From: CAVVFX01 sp963747535
GTDB taxonomy: Bacteria > Acidobacteriota > Terriglobia > Bryobacterales > Bryobacteraceae
Assembly (NCBI GenBank): GCA_963747535.1
Contig: CAVVFX010000009.1
Span: 62,001 to 126,000 of the forward strand
Length of the DNA: 64,000 nucleotides
Direction of reading: 5' to 3'
Shown piece after piece: positions 50,216 to 58,421 of the stretch (position 1 is its first letter; each line of letters begins with the position of its first letter). Under the pieces are notes generated by a model. The model saw nothing but the letters and a program-made list of their open reading frames with translations, was not told the DNA's origin and searched no databases. The position numbers and the translations under genes are program-made.

Positions 50216-51571
50216 GTGTCATTGGATAAAGAGCAACTCGAAGTGCCAAAAGGAACCTCAGGGGAGAATAATATGAGTGCACAGGCAGTGGTAGCGGAAT
50301 CTACAGTGGCGCAGATCGCGCTGCTGCATCGGATCAGTAATATCGTCAGTTCCAACCAGGAACTCGAGTCGATGTTACAGGAATTAGTTGGCCTCATCGT
50401 GCAGGTAACCAGTTGCGACGCTTGCCTGGTGTATCTGGCTGACCACTCGACGGATGAAATCGTTCTACGCGCATCGCAATTGCCGCACCACGCCGAAGTC
50501 GGTAACCTGCGCCTGAAAATGGGCGAAGGCGTTACGGGTTGGGTGGCTGTCCACCAGTCGGTCGTGGCGTTGGCCGAGCATGCCTCCACAGACACCCGCT
50601 TCAAATCCTTTCAGGCTCTGCCGGAAGATACTTACGAAGCGTTCTTATCGGTGCCGCTGGTCTCCTCAGGCGAACTCATCGGCGTCATCAACGTTCACCA
50701 CCGCGAGAAGCACCTGCACCGTGCCGACGAGATTGCGCTGGTAACCTTCATCGGCGAACAGATGGGCGGCGCGCTGGCCAAAGCCCGCCTGGCGGAGCAT
50801 TCACACAATGCCGTCAAGCGCATGGAGACCCTCGCTGCGGTAGCCAAGGCCATCTCGGCCGAGAATTATCTCGATCGCATCCTGCAGGCCATCTCCGAGA
50901 TGGTGGCGGAGACCATGGATTCGCCGGTAGTTTCGATCATGCTGGTGGATGAGGAGAAACGTGAGTTAGTGATCAGTGCGGCGCGCTGCTCATCGCCCGA
51001 CTATCTCCACAAGTTGCCGCTCAAGATCGAGGATTCGCTGATCGGCCAGGTGGTCCGCGAGGGCAAGCCGCTGATTGTGCCCAACGTCCTGGTCGAGAAG
51101 CAGTACCGCTATCCGGAACTGGCGCGCAAGAGCGGTCTGGCATCCCTGATCTCGGCGCCCATGATCTCGCGCGACAAGGTCATCGGGACCGTCAACATCT
51201 ACACCGCGGAACAGCGAACTTTCACTGACGATGAGATCGACTTCGTGAAAGCCGTTGCCGGACAGGCCGCCATCGCGATCGAAAACGCGCGTCTTATGTC
51301 GGAGACGCTGGAGATGAAGCGCACGCTGGAAGCCCGCAAGCTGATCGAGAGGGCCAAGGGCATCCTGCAGCACAAGCACTCCCTGACCGAAGAAGAAGCC
51401 TATCTGCGGCTGCGCAACGAAAGCCGCCGCCTGCGCCGTCCGATGAGAGACCTGGCTGAGGCTGTCATCCTGGCCGACGACTTGAATAAGAAGGGGACAG
51501 GCGAAAGCAATCGCCTGGTGCCACCCCTGCGCCGCGAAAAAGATGACGTCGACGACGAGCCTTTGATGTAG
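50216..51571 (+). CDS. GAF-GAF-ANTAR sensory antiterminator-like protein
   Basis: 451 aa; GTG at 50216 with GGAGG eight bases before, or ATG at 50273 with AGGGGAG before it. Two GAF domains are seen: about 35-190 (GEGVTGWVAVHQSVVALAEH, FLSVPLVSSGELIGVINVHH) and about 215-365 (SLIGQVVREGKPLIVPNV, LISAPMISRDKVIGTVNIY). The C-terminus (about 375-430: ARKLIERAKGILQHKHSLTE, EEAYLRLRNESRRL) is an ANTAR domain, which binds paired RNA hairpins and prevents termination. GAF ligands are unknown. This layout is like EutV-type and actinobacterial sensors, but without a receiver domain. Confidence 0.9.
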   Translation: MSLDKEQLEVPKGTSGENNMSAQAVVAESTVAQIALLHRISNIVSSNQELESMLQELVGLIVQVTSCDACLVYLADHSTDEIVLRASQLPHHAEVGNLRLKMGEGVTGWVAVHQSVVALAEHASTDTRFKSFQALPEDTYEAFLSVPLVSSGELIGVINVHHREKHLHRADEIALVTFIGEQMGGALAKARLAEHSHNAVKRMETLAAVAKAISAENYLDRILQAISEMVAETMDSPVVSIMLVDEEKRELVISAARCSSPDYLHKLPLKIEDSLIGQVVREGKPLIVPNVLVEKQYRYPELARKSGLASLISAPMISRDKVIGTVNIYTAEQRTFTDDEIDFVKAVAGQAAIAIENARLMSETLEMKRTLEARKLIERAKGILQHKHSLTEEEAYLRLRNESRRLRRPMRDLAEAVILADDLNKKGTGESNRLVPPLRREKDDVDDEPLM

Positions 51572-51594
51572 CCGCTCTGCCACTTCGCCGTGGG

Positions 51595-51637
51595 GCAGAC
51601 CATCGTTTTCTGTGGTCTGCCCGGCTGCGCAGCAGCC
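51595..51637. repeat. Two-hairpin family copy between GAF-ANTAR and phosphodiesterase genes
   Basis: GCAGACCA (51595-51602) / TGGTCTGC (51613-51620), loop TCGTTTTCTG, then GGCTGC-GCA-GCAGCC. It begins 23 bases after the GAF-ANTAR stop. Confidence 0.85.
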
Positions 51638-51718
51638 CCACCTTTTCTTTCTTATTCGCGTATATACGCGTGCATTCGCGGCCCAACGTTTTCCCCGGTC
51701 TGCGACAATCGTCATCAG

Positions 51719-53710
51719 ATGCCCCCTCCCTTCTTTGCCTACATCGGACCGGGTGCCGGTTTCGCGTTCCTGGGTGGGTTCCTCAGTATGATCGGCGGCG
51801 CGTTCCTCACCGCTCTCTCCTTCCTCCTCTGGCCCATCCGCACCGCCCGTGCGCTCATCCGCCGCCGCCACGGCTTCCGCAAGGCGAAGATCCAGCGCCT
51901 CATCTTCCTCGGCCTCGACGGCCTCGACCCCCGCCTCACCGAGCGCTTCATGGCCGAAGGCAAACTGCCCAACCTGCAGCGCCTGCAGCAACAAGGTTCC
52001 TTTCACCGGCTCCGCACCACCTTCCCCTCTCTCTCGCCCGTAGCCTGGTCGACCTTCGCGACCGGCGTCAGCCCGGCCAAGCACAACATCTTCGATTTCC
52101 TCAACCGCAGCTTGAAATCCTACCTCCCGGAGATCTCGTCGTCGAAAGTCCGGCCGCCACGCCGCATTTTAAGGATCGGCCGGTTTCGCATCCCGCTCTC
52201 GCGCCCGGTCATCGAATTCCGCCGCAAAAGCCGGCCGTTCTGGAAAATTCTGGCCGAGCGCTCCATCGGCAGCACCATCATCCGCGTCCCCATCACCTTC
52301 CCGCCGGAGAAGTTCGACGGACGTATCCTCTCCGCCATGTGCACTCCCGACCTTCGCGGTACGCAGGGCAGCTTCACCCAATTCACCACGCGTCTCGACA
52401 CCTGCGCGTACGAGAGCGGCACCCGCTGCCCGCTGCGCCGCAACGGTGAGTACCTGGAAGGCATCCTGGAGGGCCCTCGCGACGACGACACTACTCTCTC
52501 GGTCCCTTTCCAGATTCACCTCGATGCCCACTTGGACCATACTGCGATCACCCTGCAGATCGCCGGCCACTGCCATCCACTGCGCCCTGGCGAATACTCG
52601 CCCTGGATCAAAATCGCGTTCGCCGCCGCGCCTGGCGTCAACGTTCATGGCATCGCACGCTTCCGCATCACCGAAACCGTTCCGGAGTTTTCGCTCTATG
52701 TGACCCCCATCCAGATCGATCCCGAAGCGCCCGCGCTGCCCATCAGCCATCCCGGCTATTACGCGGCGTATCTGGCCAAACTGTTTGGCTCCTTCGCGAC
52801 CGTCGGGATGGCCGAAGACACCTGGGCGCTGAACGAAGGTGTGATCGACGAGCAGGCCTTCCTGGACCAGGCCTGGTCGCTCCTCGCCGAACGCGAGGCC
52901 ATGTTCGACAACGCGCTCACTCACACCCGGCGCGGCGTCGTGGCGTGCGTCTTCGACACCAGCGACCGTGTGCAGCACATGTTCTATCGCCACTTTGAAG
53001 GCCGCGGTGATCCGCAATGGCAGGGCGCCATCGCCGGCCTCTACGAGCGCATGGACCGTCTCGTCGGCAAGGCCATGCAGTACATCGACGACAAAACCAT
53101 GCTGTTCGTCCTCTCCGATCACGGCTTCTGCAGCTTCCGCCGCGCCGTGAATCTGAACTCCTGGCTGCACCAGAACGGCTATCTGGCCCTTAGCGGCAAT
53201 GCTATCGACTGGAGCCGCACCCGCGCTTATTGCCTCGGACTCAGCGGCCTCTACCTCAACGTCTGCGGCCGTGAATCTCAAGGCATTGTCCCGCCGGGCG
53301 TCGAAGCGGAAGCGCTCAAAGCCGAGCTGATCGCCAGACTTTCGGGTTTCCGCGACGAGGAACTCGGTGAAGTCGCCATACGTCAGATTTATTTGACCAG
53401 CAGCCTCTATCGCGGCCCCTATCTCGACGACGCTCCGGACCTCATCGTGGGCTACAACGAAGGCTACCGGACCAGCTGGGATGCAGCGGTCGGCAAGGTC
53501 ACCAGCCGCGTAATCGAGGACAATCCCAAAGCCTGGAGCGGCGACCACTGTGTCGACCCGCTGTTGGTGCCAGGCGTTCTTTTCTGCAATCGCAAGATCG
53601 ACAGCGAGGATCCCGGCATAGAAGACATGGCGCCCACCGCGCTGCATCTTTTCGGAATCGATCCCCCGTCATGGATGGACGGCAAGCCGGTATTTCATCA
53701 AGCCCTCTAA
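51719..53710 (+). CDS. Membrane-anchored alkaline phosphatase-superfamily phosphodiesterase, paralog 1
   Basis: 663 aa from ATG 51719. N-terminal hydrophobic segment FAYIGPGAGFAFLGGFLSMI to about residue 40, then a type I phosphodiesterase/nucleotide pyrophosphatase core: FLGLDGLDPRLTERFMAEGK (metal Asp), SPVAWSTFATG (nucleophile Thr/Ser), DTSDRVQHMFYRH (metal Asp/His), FVLSDHGFCSFRRAVNLN (Asp-His), and GDHCVDPLLVPG (last His). It should split phosphodiester or phosphate ester bonds on the periplasmic side. The gene at 58422 is a paralog sharing the blocks PALPIS, SDHGF and VPGxL. No other partner is adjacent. Confidence 0.9.
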   Translation: MPPPFFAYIGPGAGFAFLGGFLSMIGGAFLTALSFLLWPIRTARALIRRRHGFRKAKIQRLIFLGLDGLDPRLTERFMAEGKLPNLQRLQQQGSFHRLRTTFPSLSPVAWSTFATGVSPAKHNIFDFLNRSLKSYLPEISSSKVRPPRRILRIGRFRIPLSRPVIEFRRKSRPFWKILAERSIGSTIIRVPITFPPEKFDGRILSAMCTPDLRGTQGSFTQFTTRLDTCAYESGTRCPLRRNGEYLEGILEGPRDDDTTLSVPFQIHLDAHLDHTAITLQIAGHCHPLRPGEYSPWIKIAFAAAPGVNVHGIARFRITETVPEFSLYVTPIQIDPEAPALPISHPGYYAAYLAKLFGSFATVGMAEDTWALNEGVIDEQAFLDQAWSLLAEREAMFDNALTHTRRGVVACVFDTSDRVQHMFYRHFEGRGDPQWQGAIAGLYERMDRLVGKAMQYIDDKTMLFVLSDHGFCSFRRAVNLNSWLHQNGYLALSGNAIDWSRTRAYCLGLSGLYLNVCGRESQGIVPPGVEAEALKAELIARLSGFRDEELGEVAIRQIYLTSSLYRGPYLDDAPDLIVGYNEGYRTSWDAAVGKVTSRVIEDNPKAWSGDHCVDPLLVPGVLFCNRKIDSEDPGIEDMAPTALHLFGIDPPSWMDGKPVFHQAL

Positions 53711-54243
53711 TCGCGTGATCCGATTGACGCGAGAGTGGTACTTGTGTGACGGCGAAAGGTCAGGGAATCCTGATCCACTAGGTAAAGCCCCCGGTGCCGG
53801 TTTGGAAAGAAAAGAGGAAGCGATCGAGTGTCATCTTGAGGACATGCGCGAGGAAGGCTTGGCCGCACCCGCGCTGTCGGGCTTCGCGGGCTGGAGACGA
53901 GAACTTAATGTCGAGCCAATTGAACATTCTTGCGGCCTGCGACTGCCGAAAACAATGATGCTACGCGTCCCAGCGTCTCACTGTGGACGCGTCGGGACGC
54001 GCCCTGGGCGGATCACGCTCGGAGAAAGCGCATGATGTGCGCCCAGTACGGGATCAGGAAGGAGAACGCGCCAGGGTCTGGAAGCCTATTGTGCGCATTT
54101 CGCAGCGGCAATCTACTTGAGCGATTAGTTGCCGACGTCTGGGCGTGACCCCTCTGTCGGTCTGTATCTGAAATCTCCTCCGGCATAATCTCCCTGTGCC
54201 AGTATTGTCACGAATTGATCTCCCGAACGTACGAAGCGCGCTA
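53711..54243. other. 533-bp region with a possible toxin-antitoxin remnant
   Basis: Apart from the fragment at 53715-54035 nothing is coding-like; the remaining frames are short and overlapping. Confidence 0.5.
53715..54035 (+). pseudogene. Possible decayed HicAB-type fragment
   Basis: A 106-codon frame contains ERKEEAIECHLEDMREEGLA, which matches the helix of HicB antitoxins (usually a string like EEAIANAREAIELHLEDLREDG). Its first part (IRLTREWYL, then GKAPG) is reminiscent of HicA. No intact HicA or HicB domain can be built, and the C-terminal half looks random, so this is a decayed remnant at best. Confidence 0.3.
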
Positions 54244-55248
54244 TCACTGGACGGGTATGCTGACGGTGTTGCCGGGTATCCACGCTGCGGACACCTGAAT
54301 GGTTGCCGTTCCTTTGGCCGTACCCGGGGGAACCTGAAAATTCACCTGATATCCGTCACTCGCCCCTGCGAAGCCGACTGCAGCTAAAACCTCGGCGGAT
54401 TCTCCATTAACGAGCACTTTGACGGGCGAGTTCACCACTTGGAGTGGATTCGCGGTAAATGGCTGCCCAGGGTCGACCCCGGGTTTCGTCGGCCCGAGGC
54501 CGGTTGCAAAAAGCGACAGGGTCTCGCCCGCAGTGGCAGGGTTGGCGGCGCTAACGATTGTAAAGTCGGCGGAATGGGTGATAGCCGGTCCGGTCGCGGT
54601 CGTGATGATCTGCGGTGTCGACATCGGGAACAAAGTGAAGACCCACTGGAGCGTCCCACCCCCATTGATGCGCCGGTTCCCGGGATCTTCTACTGTCGAG
54701 GCGGCACGGGCCGCGACAGTCTGGACGCTTCGTCCCATCTGCCCGCGAACACCAAGGAACGCGCCGGTACCACCGACAATCGCCCAGTCTCCGTTATTGA
54801 TTACGGCCGGAGACCCAGGGGCTACATCTCCGTTTAGGCCCAAAGCGATGATTGTGCCTACCGCGGTTCCGTCAGACTTGAGGATGTGAAAAATCTGTTG
54901 CCGAATCGAACCGGCATTACTGTCGGCGATTGCACCTCCCTCAGTTGCGTTAGGAGTTGGGCTTGCGAGTATCGATGTCACTACAGAGGCGTATAGCCCT
55001 TTTGCGGTCTCACCGTTAACCGCAACGATGTCTCCCAGTGGAGTGGCTTGAGTGAAGTTTCTGATTGGCGCAGCCGGTACGACGCTAGGATTGGTCGCAT
55101 ATTGCGGCACATTGCCGGTATCCGCCTGATATTCAACGACGCTTTGGGTATCCACCGTCATGATCACGGGACCCTGCCCTCGCATCGGATTGCACAAGAT
55201 GCTCGCGCTCAGAATGCCCCATCCAAATGTCCTTAGATTCCGCATCAT
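54244..55248 (-). CDS. Secreted protein with dirigent-like barrel and Solibacter-type C-terminal domain
   Basis: 334 aa. Signal peptide about 1-24 (ending MRGQG). The first part has the allene-oxide-cyclase/dirigent-like string NGDWAIVGGTGAFLGVRGQMG (about 150-172). The last 110 residues form the TIGR03437 type domain: FTIVSAANPATAGETLSLFATGLGPT, then VLVNGESAEVLAAVGFAGASDGYQVNFQVPPGT, repeated widely in secreted proteins of Solibacter. Such tails resemble IPT/TIG adhesion folds and are found in exported proteins. AGGAGAGC sits 7 bases before the ATG. No enzyme role is visible. Confidence 0.87.
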   Translation of the reverse strand: MMRNLRTFGWGILSASILCNPMRGQGPVIMTVDTQSVVEYQADTGNVPQYATNPSVVPAAPIRNFTQATPLGDIVAVNGETAKGLYASVVTSILASPTPNATEGGAIADSNAGSIRQQIFHILKSDGTAVGTIIALGLNGDVAPGSPAVINNGDWAIVGGTGAFLGVRGQMGRSVQTVAARAASTVEDPGNRRINGGGTLQWVFTLFPMSTPQIITTATGPAITHSADFTIVSAANPATAGETLSLFATGLGPTKPGVDPGQPFTANPLQVVNSPVKVLVNGESAEVLAAVGFAGASDGYQVNFQVPPGTAKGTATIQVSAAWIPGNTVSIPVQ

Positions 55249-55696
55249 TCCGCTCTCCTTTTTTTCCCGTCATTCTTTTTCCAGCATCGGAGGGCGGGTT
55301 GACTGCCCGCACTCCTGTAGTTCTGTACATCGTATGCGCTGGCCAGAGCCGTATGTCCGCCGTCTGGCTTTCCGGCGCTTGAGACGATTGATTTCCCGAG
55401 AGCCCAAACCCGTCGGTACTCTCGCTCCCTACGTGCGGACAAAGGCTCGAAGCGAACCACCCCTTCGTGGCTATATAGATTTGCTGAACAGCGACAATTG
55501 ACTCGCCACGCTCCGAACGCGCATCAGCTCCGGACGACGGCAAGCTGAAACAGATCAGGAAAATCAGTACAGGCCGCCATCGGACGCGCATAAATACACC
55601 TTGCGCCAGTTCGAACCGAAAATTCCAAGAGGCAGGGGTACGAAGGGGGTGTTCTACCCTTGCACGTGATTGAAACCACAGCTATTCTCTAAACTA
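55249..55696. promoter_or_regulatory. 448-bp divergent region between two secreted/regulator genes
   Basis: The divergent 54244 and 55697 genes share this region. It carries AGGAGA (for the reverse gene, about 55253-55258) and GAAATTCC-like words, but no clear palindrome or -35/-10. No gene is supported; the opposing short frames are not protein-like. Confidence 0.4.
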
Positions 55697-57481
55697 ATGC
55701 AGCCAGGCGAATCGAACGCCCAGTCCGTATCAAGAGAGCTGGAGCGAGTGCTTGCCAGCACGGGATTTGCACGAAACGAACGGCTGTCCAGGTTTCTCCG
55801 GCATATCGTCGAACGTCATCTGGAGGGTCGCGATGGCGAATTAAAGGAATCGCTGCTCGGCATTCACGTGTTTGGGCGCGCAGCCGGTTACGATCCGAAG
55901 AAAGATCCCATCGTGCGGACGGAGGCGACCCGGCTTCGCTCCCGTCTGAGCGAATACTATCTGCGAGAGGGCAAGGCCGATCCGCTGATGATCGAGATCC
56001 CTAAAGGCGGGTACATTCCGTCGTTTCCGGGATTACAGAACGATTTCAACCCGCCTGCAGAGGGCCGTTTCGGAAAAGGCTGGCGTCTCTTTGGCGGAAT
56101 CGCCCTCACAATCGCCGCGCTTGCTTTGGGCTGGTGGCGCCTGCATCCCACCCAGCCGTTGACGATCGCGGTTTTGCCTCTCGAAAATTTGAGTCATGAT
56201 TCGGCTAACGATTACTTCTCCGACGGCCTGACGGATGAGTTGATCCGCAATTTATCGCTCATCGAGGGCCTGGCGCCCCGATCCCGAACCTCCTCGTTCG
56301 CCTTTAAGAACAGACCGCGCAACGTTCACGAAGTGTCCGGCCAACTCCATGCCGATTACATCCTCGAAGGTTCCGTACTGCGCGTCGGCCAGCGTATACG
56401 GATTGATGCGCAGTTGATCCGGGCGCGTGACGATTTTCCGATCTGGTCGGAAAGGTTCGACCGCGAATTGATTGATGTGTTTGCCATCCAGGACGAGATC
56501 GCGCGCGGTATCGTCAACAGTTTGCGGCTGAAGCTGGGCCGTGGCCGCCGGCGCTACGAAACCAGCGTCGACGCCTACGACGCCTGGTTGCGTGCCCAGG
56601 CTCTGGTGACCGGCGAAGGCTTATCTGCTTACGAACGAGGCATCAGCTTGTACGAAGCGGCGATTGAAAAAGACCCCGCGTTCGCGCCCGCTTGGGCGGG
56701 GGAAGCCGTCGCGTACATGGCCCTGTCTGGGACCTTTCCGCGATTGACAGAGCAAAAGGGCCGGCTCGAGAAGATGCGGGCCGCGGCTGAAAGATCCATT
56801 CAGCTCGATCCTCTTTCCCCCGAGGCGAACGACGCTGCCGCGAGCGTGTATGCCCGCGACGGGAAATGGCAGGAATCCGAACGCAGCTTTCGTCGCGCGA
56901 TCGAACTGAATCCGAACAGCTCCAGAACACGCGGTAACTTCGCCATGTATCTGCTGATGCCGCTGGGGAGATTTGATGAGGCGATTCGCGAACTGCGCAT
57001 CGCTGAGACATCCGACCCCCTTTCGGCTGAGGTGCAGTATTTTCTCGCCTTTGGGCTGATGCTGGAACGGCGCTACGGCGAAGCCGCCTCTCATTGCGCG
57101 AACCTGCCACGTGATTATCGCGCCAAGCCGGAGTGCGTGGGTCGCGCCCTGTTGGCGCAGGGGCGAACCGCAGAGGCTGTTCAGGTCATGGCGGAACTTT
57201 GTTGTCGTGGAAATCGGGGCTACCTCGGCTATGCATACGCGCGCGCGGGCCGTACCGGGGAGGCTCAGAAATTACTTGCGCAGCTTGCGCCGAACCCTTT
57301 TAATGAGGCTTTAGTTTACGCGGGCCTGGGCGACAAACAACGCACGCTTGAGGCGCTCGAACGCATGGCTATCCTGGGCCCCGTGCGGGTTGGCCGAGAG
57401 CTCGCATTTCCCGAATTTACATTCATTCGAGGCGATCCGCGTATTAACGCTCTGCGCAAAAGCGTCGGTTTGCCGAATTGA
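55697..57481 (+). CDS. TPR-containing membrane protein with TolB/FlgO-like domain (adenylate-cyclase-like CadC group)
   Basis: 594 aa from ATG 55697; TTG at 55670 would add nine residues. Residues 10-105 form a DNA-binding-like module frequent in Acidobacteria (ERLSRFLRHIVERHLEGRDG, GYDPKKDPIVRTEATRLRSR). A membrane helix follows (about 125-145), then a TolB N-terminal/FlgO-type domain (LTIAVLPLENLSHDSANDYF, ADYILEGSVLRVGQRIRIDA, 150-270), and five or more TPR repeats (about 300-560). This layout is that of CadC-like regulators that sense outside or membrane conditions; the target genes are unknown. The gene stands alone. Confidence 0.87.
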   Translation: MQPGESNAQSVSRELERVLASTGFARNERLSRFLRHIVERHLEGRDGELKESLLGIHVFGRAAGYDPKKDPIVRTEATRLRSRLSEYYLREGKADPLMIEIPKGGYIPSFPGLQNDFNPPAEGRFGKGWRLFGGIALTIAALALGWWRLHPTQPLTIAVLPLENLSHDSANDYFSDGLTDELIRNLSLIEGLAPRSRTSSFAFKNRPRNVHEVSGQLHADYILEGSVLRVGQRIRIDAQLIRARDDFPIWSERFDRELIDVFAIQDEIARGIVNSLRLKLGRGRRRYETSVDAYDAWLRAQALVTGEGLSAYERGISLYEAAIEKDPAFAPAWAGEAVAYMALSGTFPRLTEQKGRLEKMRAAAERSIQLDPLSPEANDAAASVYARDGKWQESERSFRRAIELNPNSSRTRGNFAMYLLMPLGRFDEAIRELRIAETSDPLSAEVQYFLAFGLMLERRYGEAASHCANLPRDYRAKPECVGRALLAQGRTAEAVQVMAELCCRGNRGYLGYAYARAGRTGEAQKLLAQLAPNPFNEALVYAGLGDKQRTLEALERMAILGPVRVGRELAFPEFTFIRGDPRINALRKSVGLPN

Positions 57482-58421
57482 AATGCCGCTCGGATGCGCG
57501 CGGATGCGCCCAGTGACTTGCCAAAAGCGGTCGTGAATGATGAAGCACGCTATCGTTCAGAATTTGATCCGCGTGCTCGGCATTGACAACCGGGGTGAGG
57601 CTTACTGATCCGCAACCACGCCCGACGGCCCCATAAGATGGTTTTCGAAAACCCTCAAAAAGGGGACACCTCGACGCGCTTGGACCCTTGGACCGGCACG
57701 CTCCCTGGAAACGCCGTCCACGTAATCCACTTGGGACCCGTAGTCTCGCTATCCGTAGATGTGGCAGGGAGGCCAGCCCCCGATTCGGTGTTCTTCGAAA
57801 CAGGTCTCCCAATCGGACTCACCAGAGCTTCGCTCATTTTTGCCCCACCAACCCAACCACATACGCGCCGAGCCGACAGAAAAGTCGCCCTCGCGTGCGA
57901 ACCTGAAAGGAGACAGGCCAACGTGTGCCGTCTGCCGGTCGCTCGCCAAGTGAGAGCGCCTTTCCGAAATCGAGGAGTGCTTTTTGCCGATAAACCCGCT
58001 CGTCTCCACCACCCCGCCGGGGAACTGCAAAAACTTGTCTCCTAAGAAATCGCAAAACCCGTCCCCCCCTGGCCTGACCCTGCCTGGATTGCGCGCTTAC
58101 CGGCCTGGTGCACTGTGCATTTTTCCCGCGCCCCATGCACAGTCCTGCACAAAAGCACTGCCCCGCCTGTGCCCAGTCCCCGGCATAATCTCAACAAATT
58201 ATTACTACTTAGACAGAATTGGGTTCGATCCGCAAATCCGCGCGCGTTCCACCCCATCCATCGCATTCCGCAACTCCGGCCAGAAACGAAATCCGGAAGA
58301 ACGGCGAAATCTGTCGCGTCGCACGTCGCAGTTCGTTTTTTCAGGCGGCCGCGGGAACTCCGTCACTCGGCGGCTTGGCGGCGTAGCGCGCCCTGCCCTT
58401 TTTCGCGATCCCTGCACAATT
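57482..58421. other. 940-bp region before the lipoprotein gene, no supported gene
   Basis: Several short frames overlap, none recognised. One frame runs open for 146 codons into the lipoprotein gene (from 57984) without an obvious ATG or protein pattern. Repeated words TGCACAG, CTGCACAAAAGCA (58137-58160) and CTGCACAATTTTGCACAAG (58412-58430) occur. AT-rich TTATTACTACTTAGACAG (58200-58217) stands out in GC-rich surroundings and could be a promoter. Confidence 0.5.

Noticed and set aside
57655..57921. 88-codon reverse frame before the lipoprotein gene
   Set aside because: No conserved pattern, no ribosome site, and three overlapping frames of the same length exist on both strands.
58205..58230. 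tRNA-like GGGTTCGATCC sequence
   Set aside because: The T-arm-like stem pairs only four of five bases and no acceptor or anticodon stem lies upstream.
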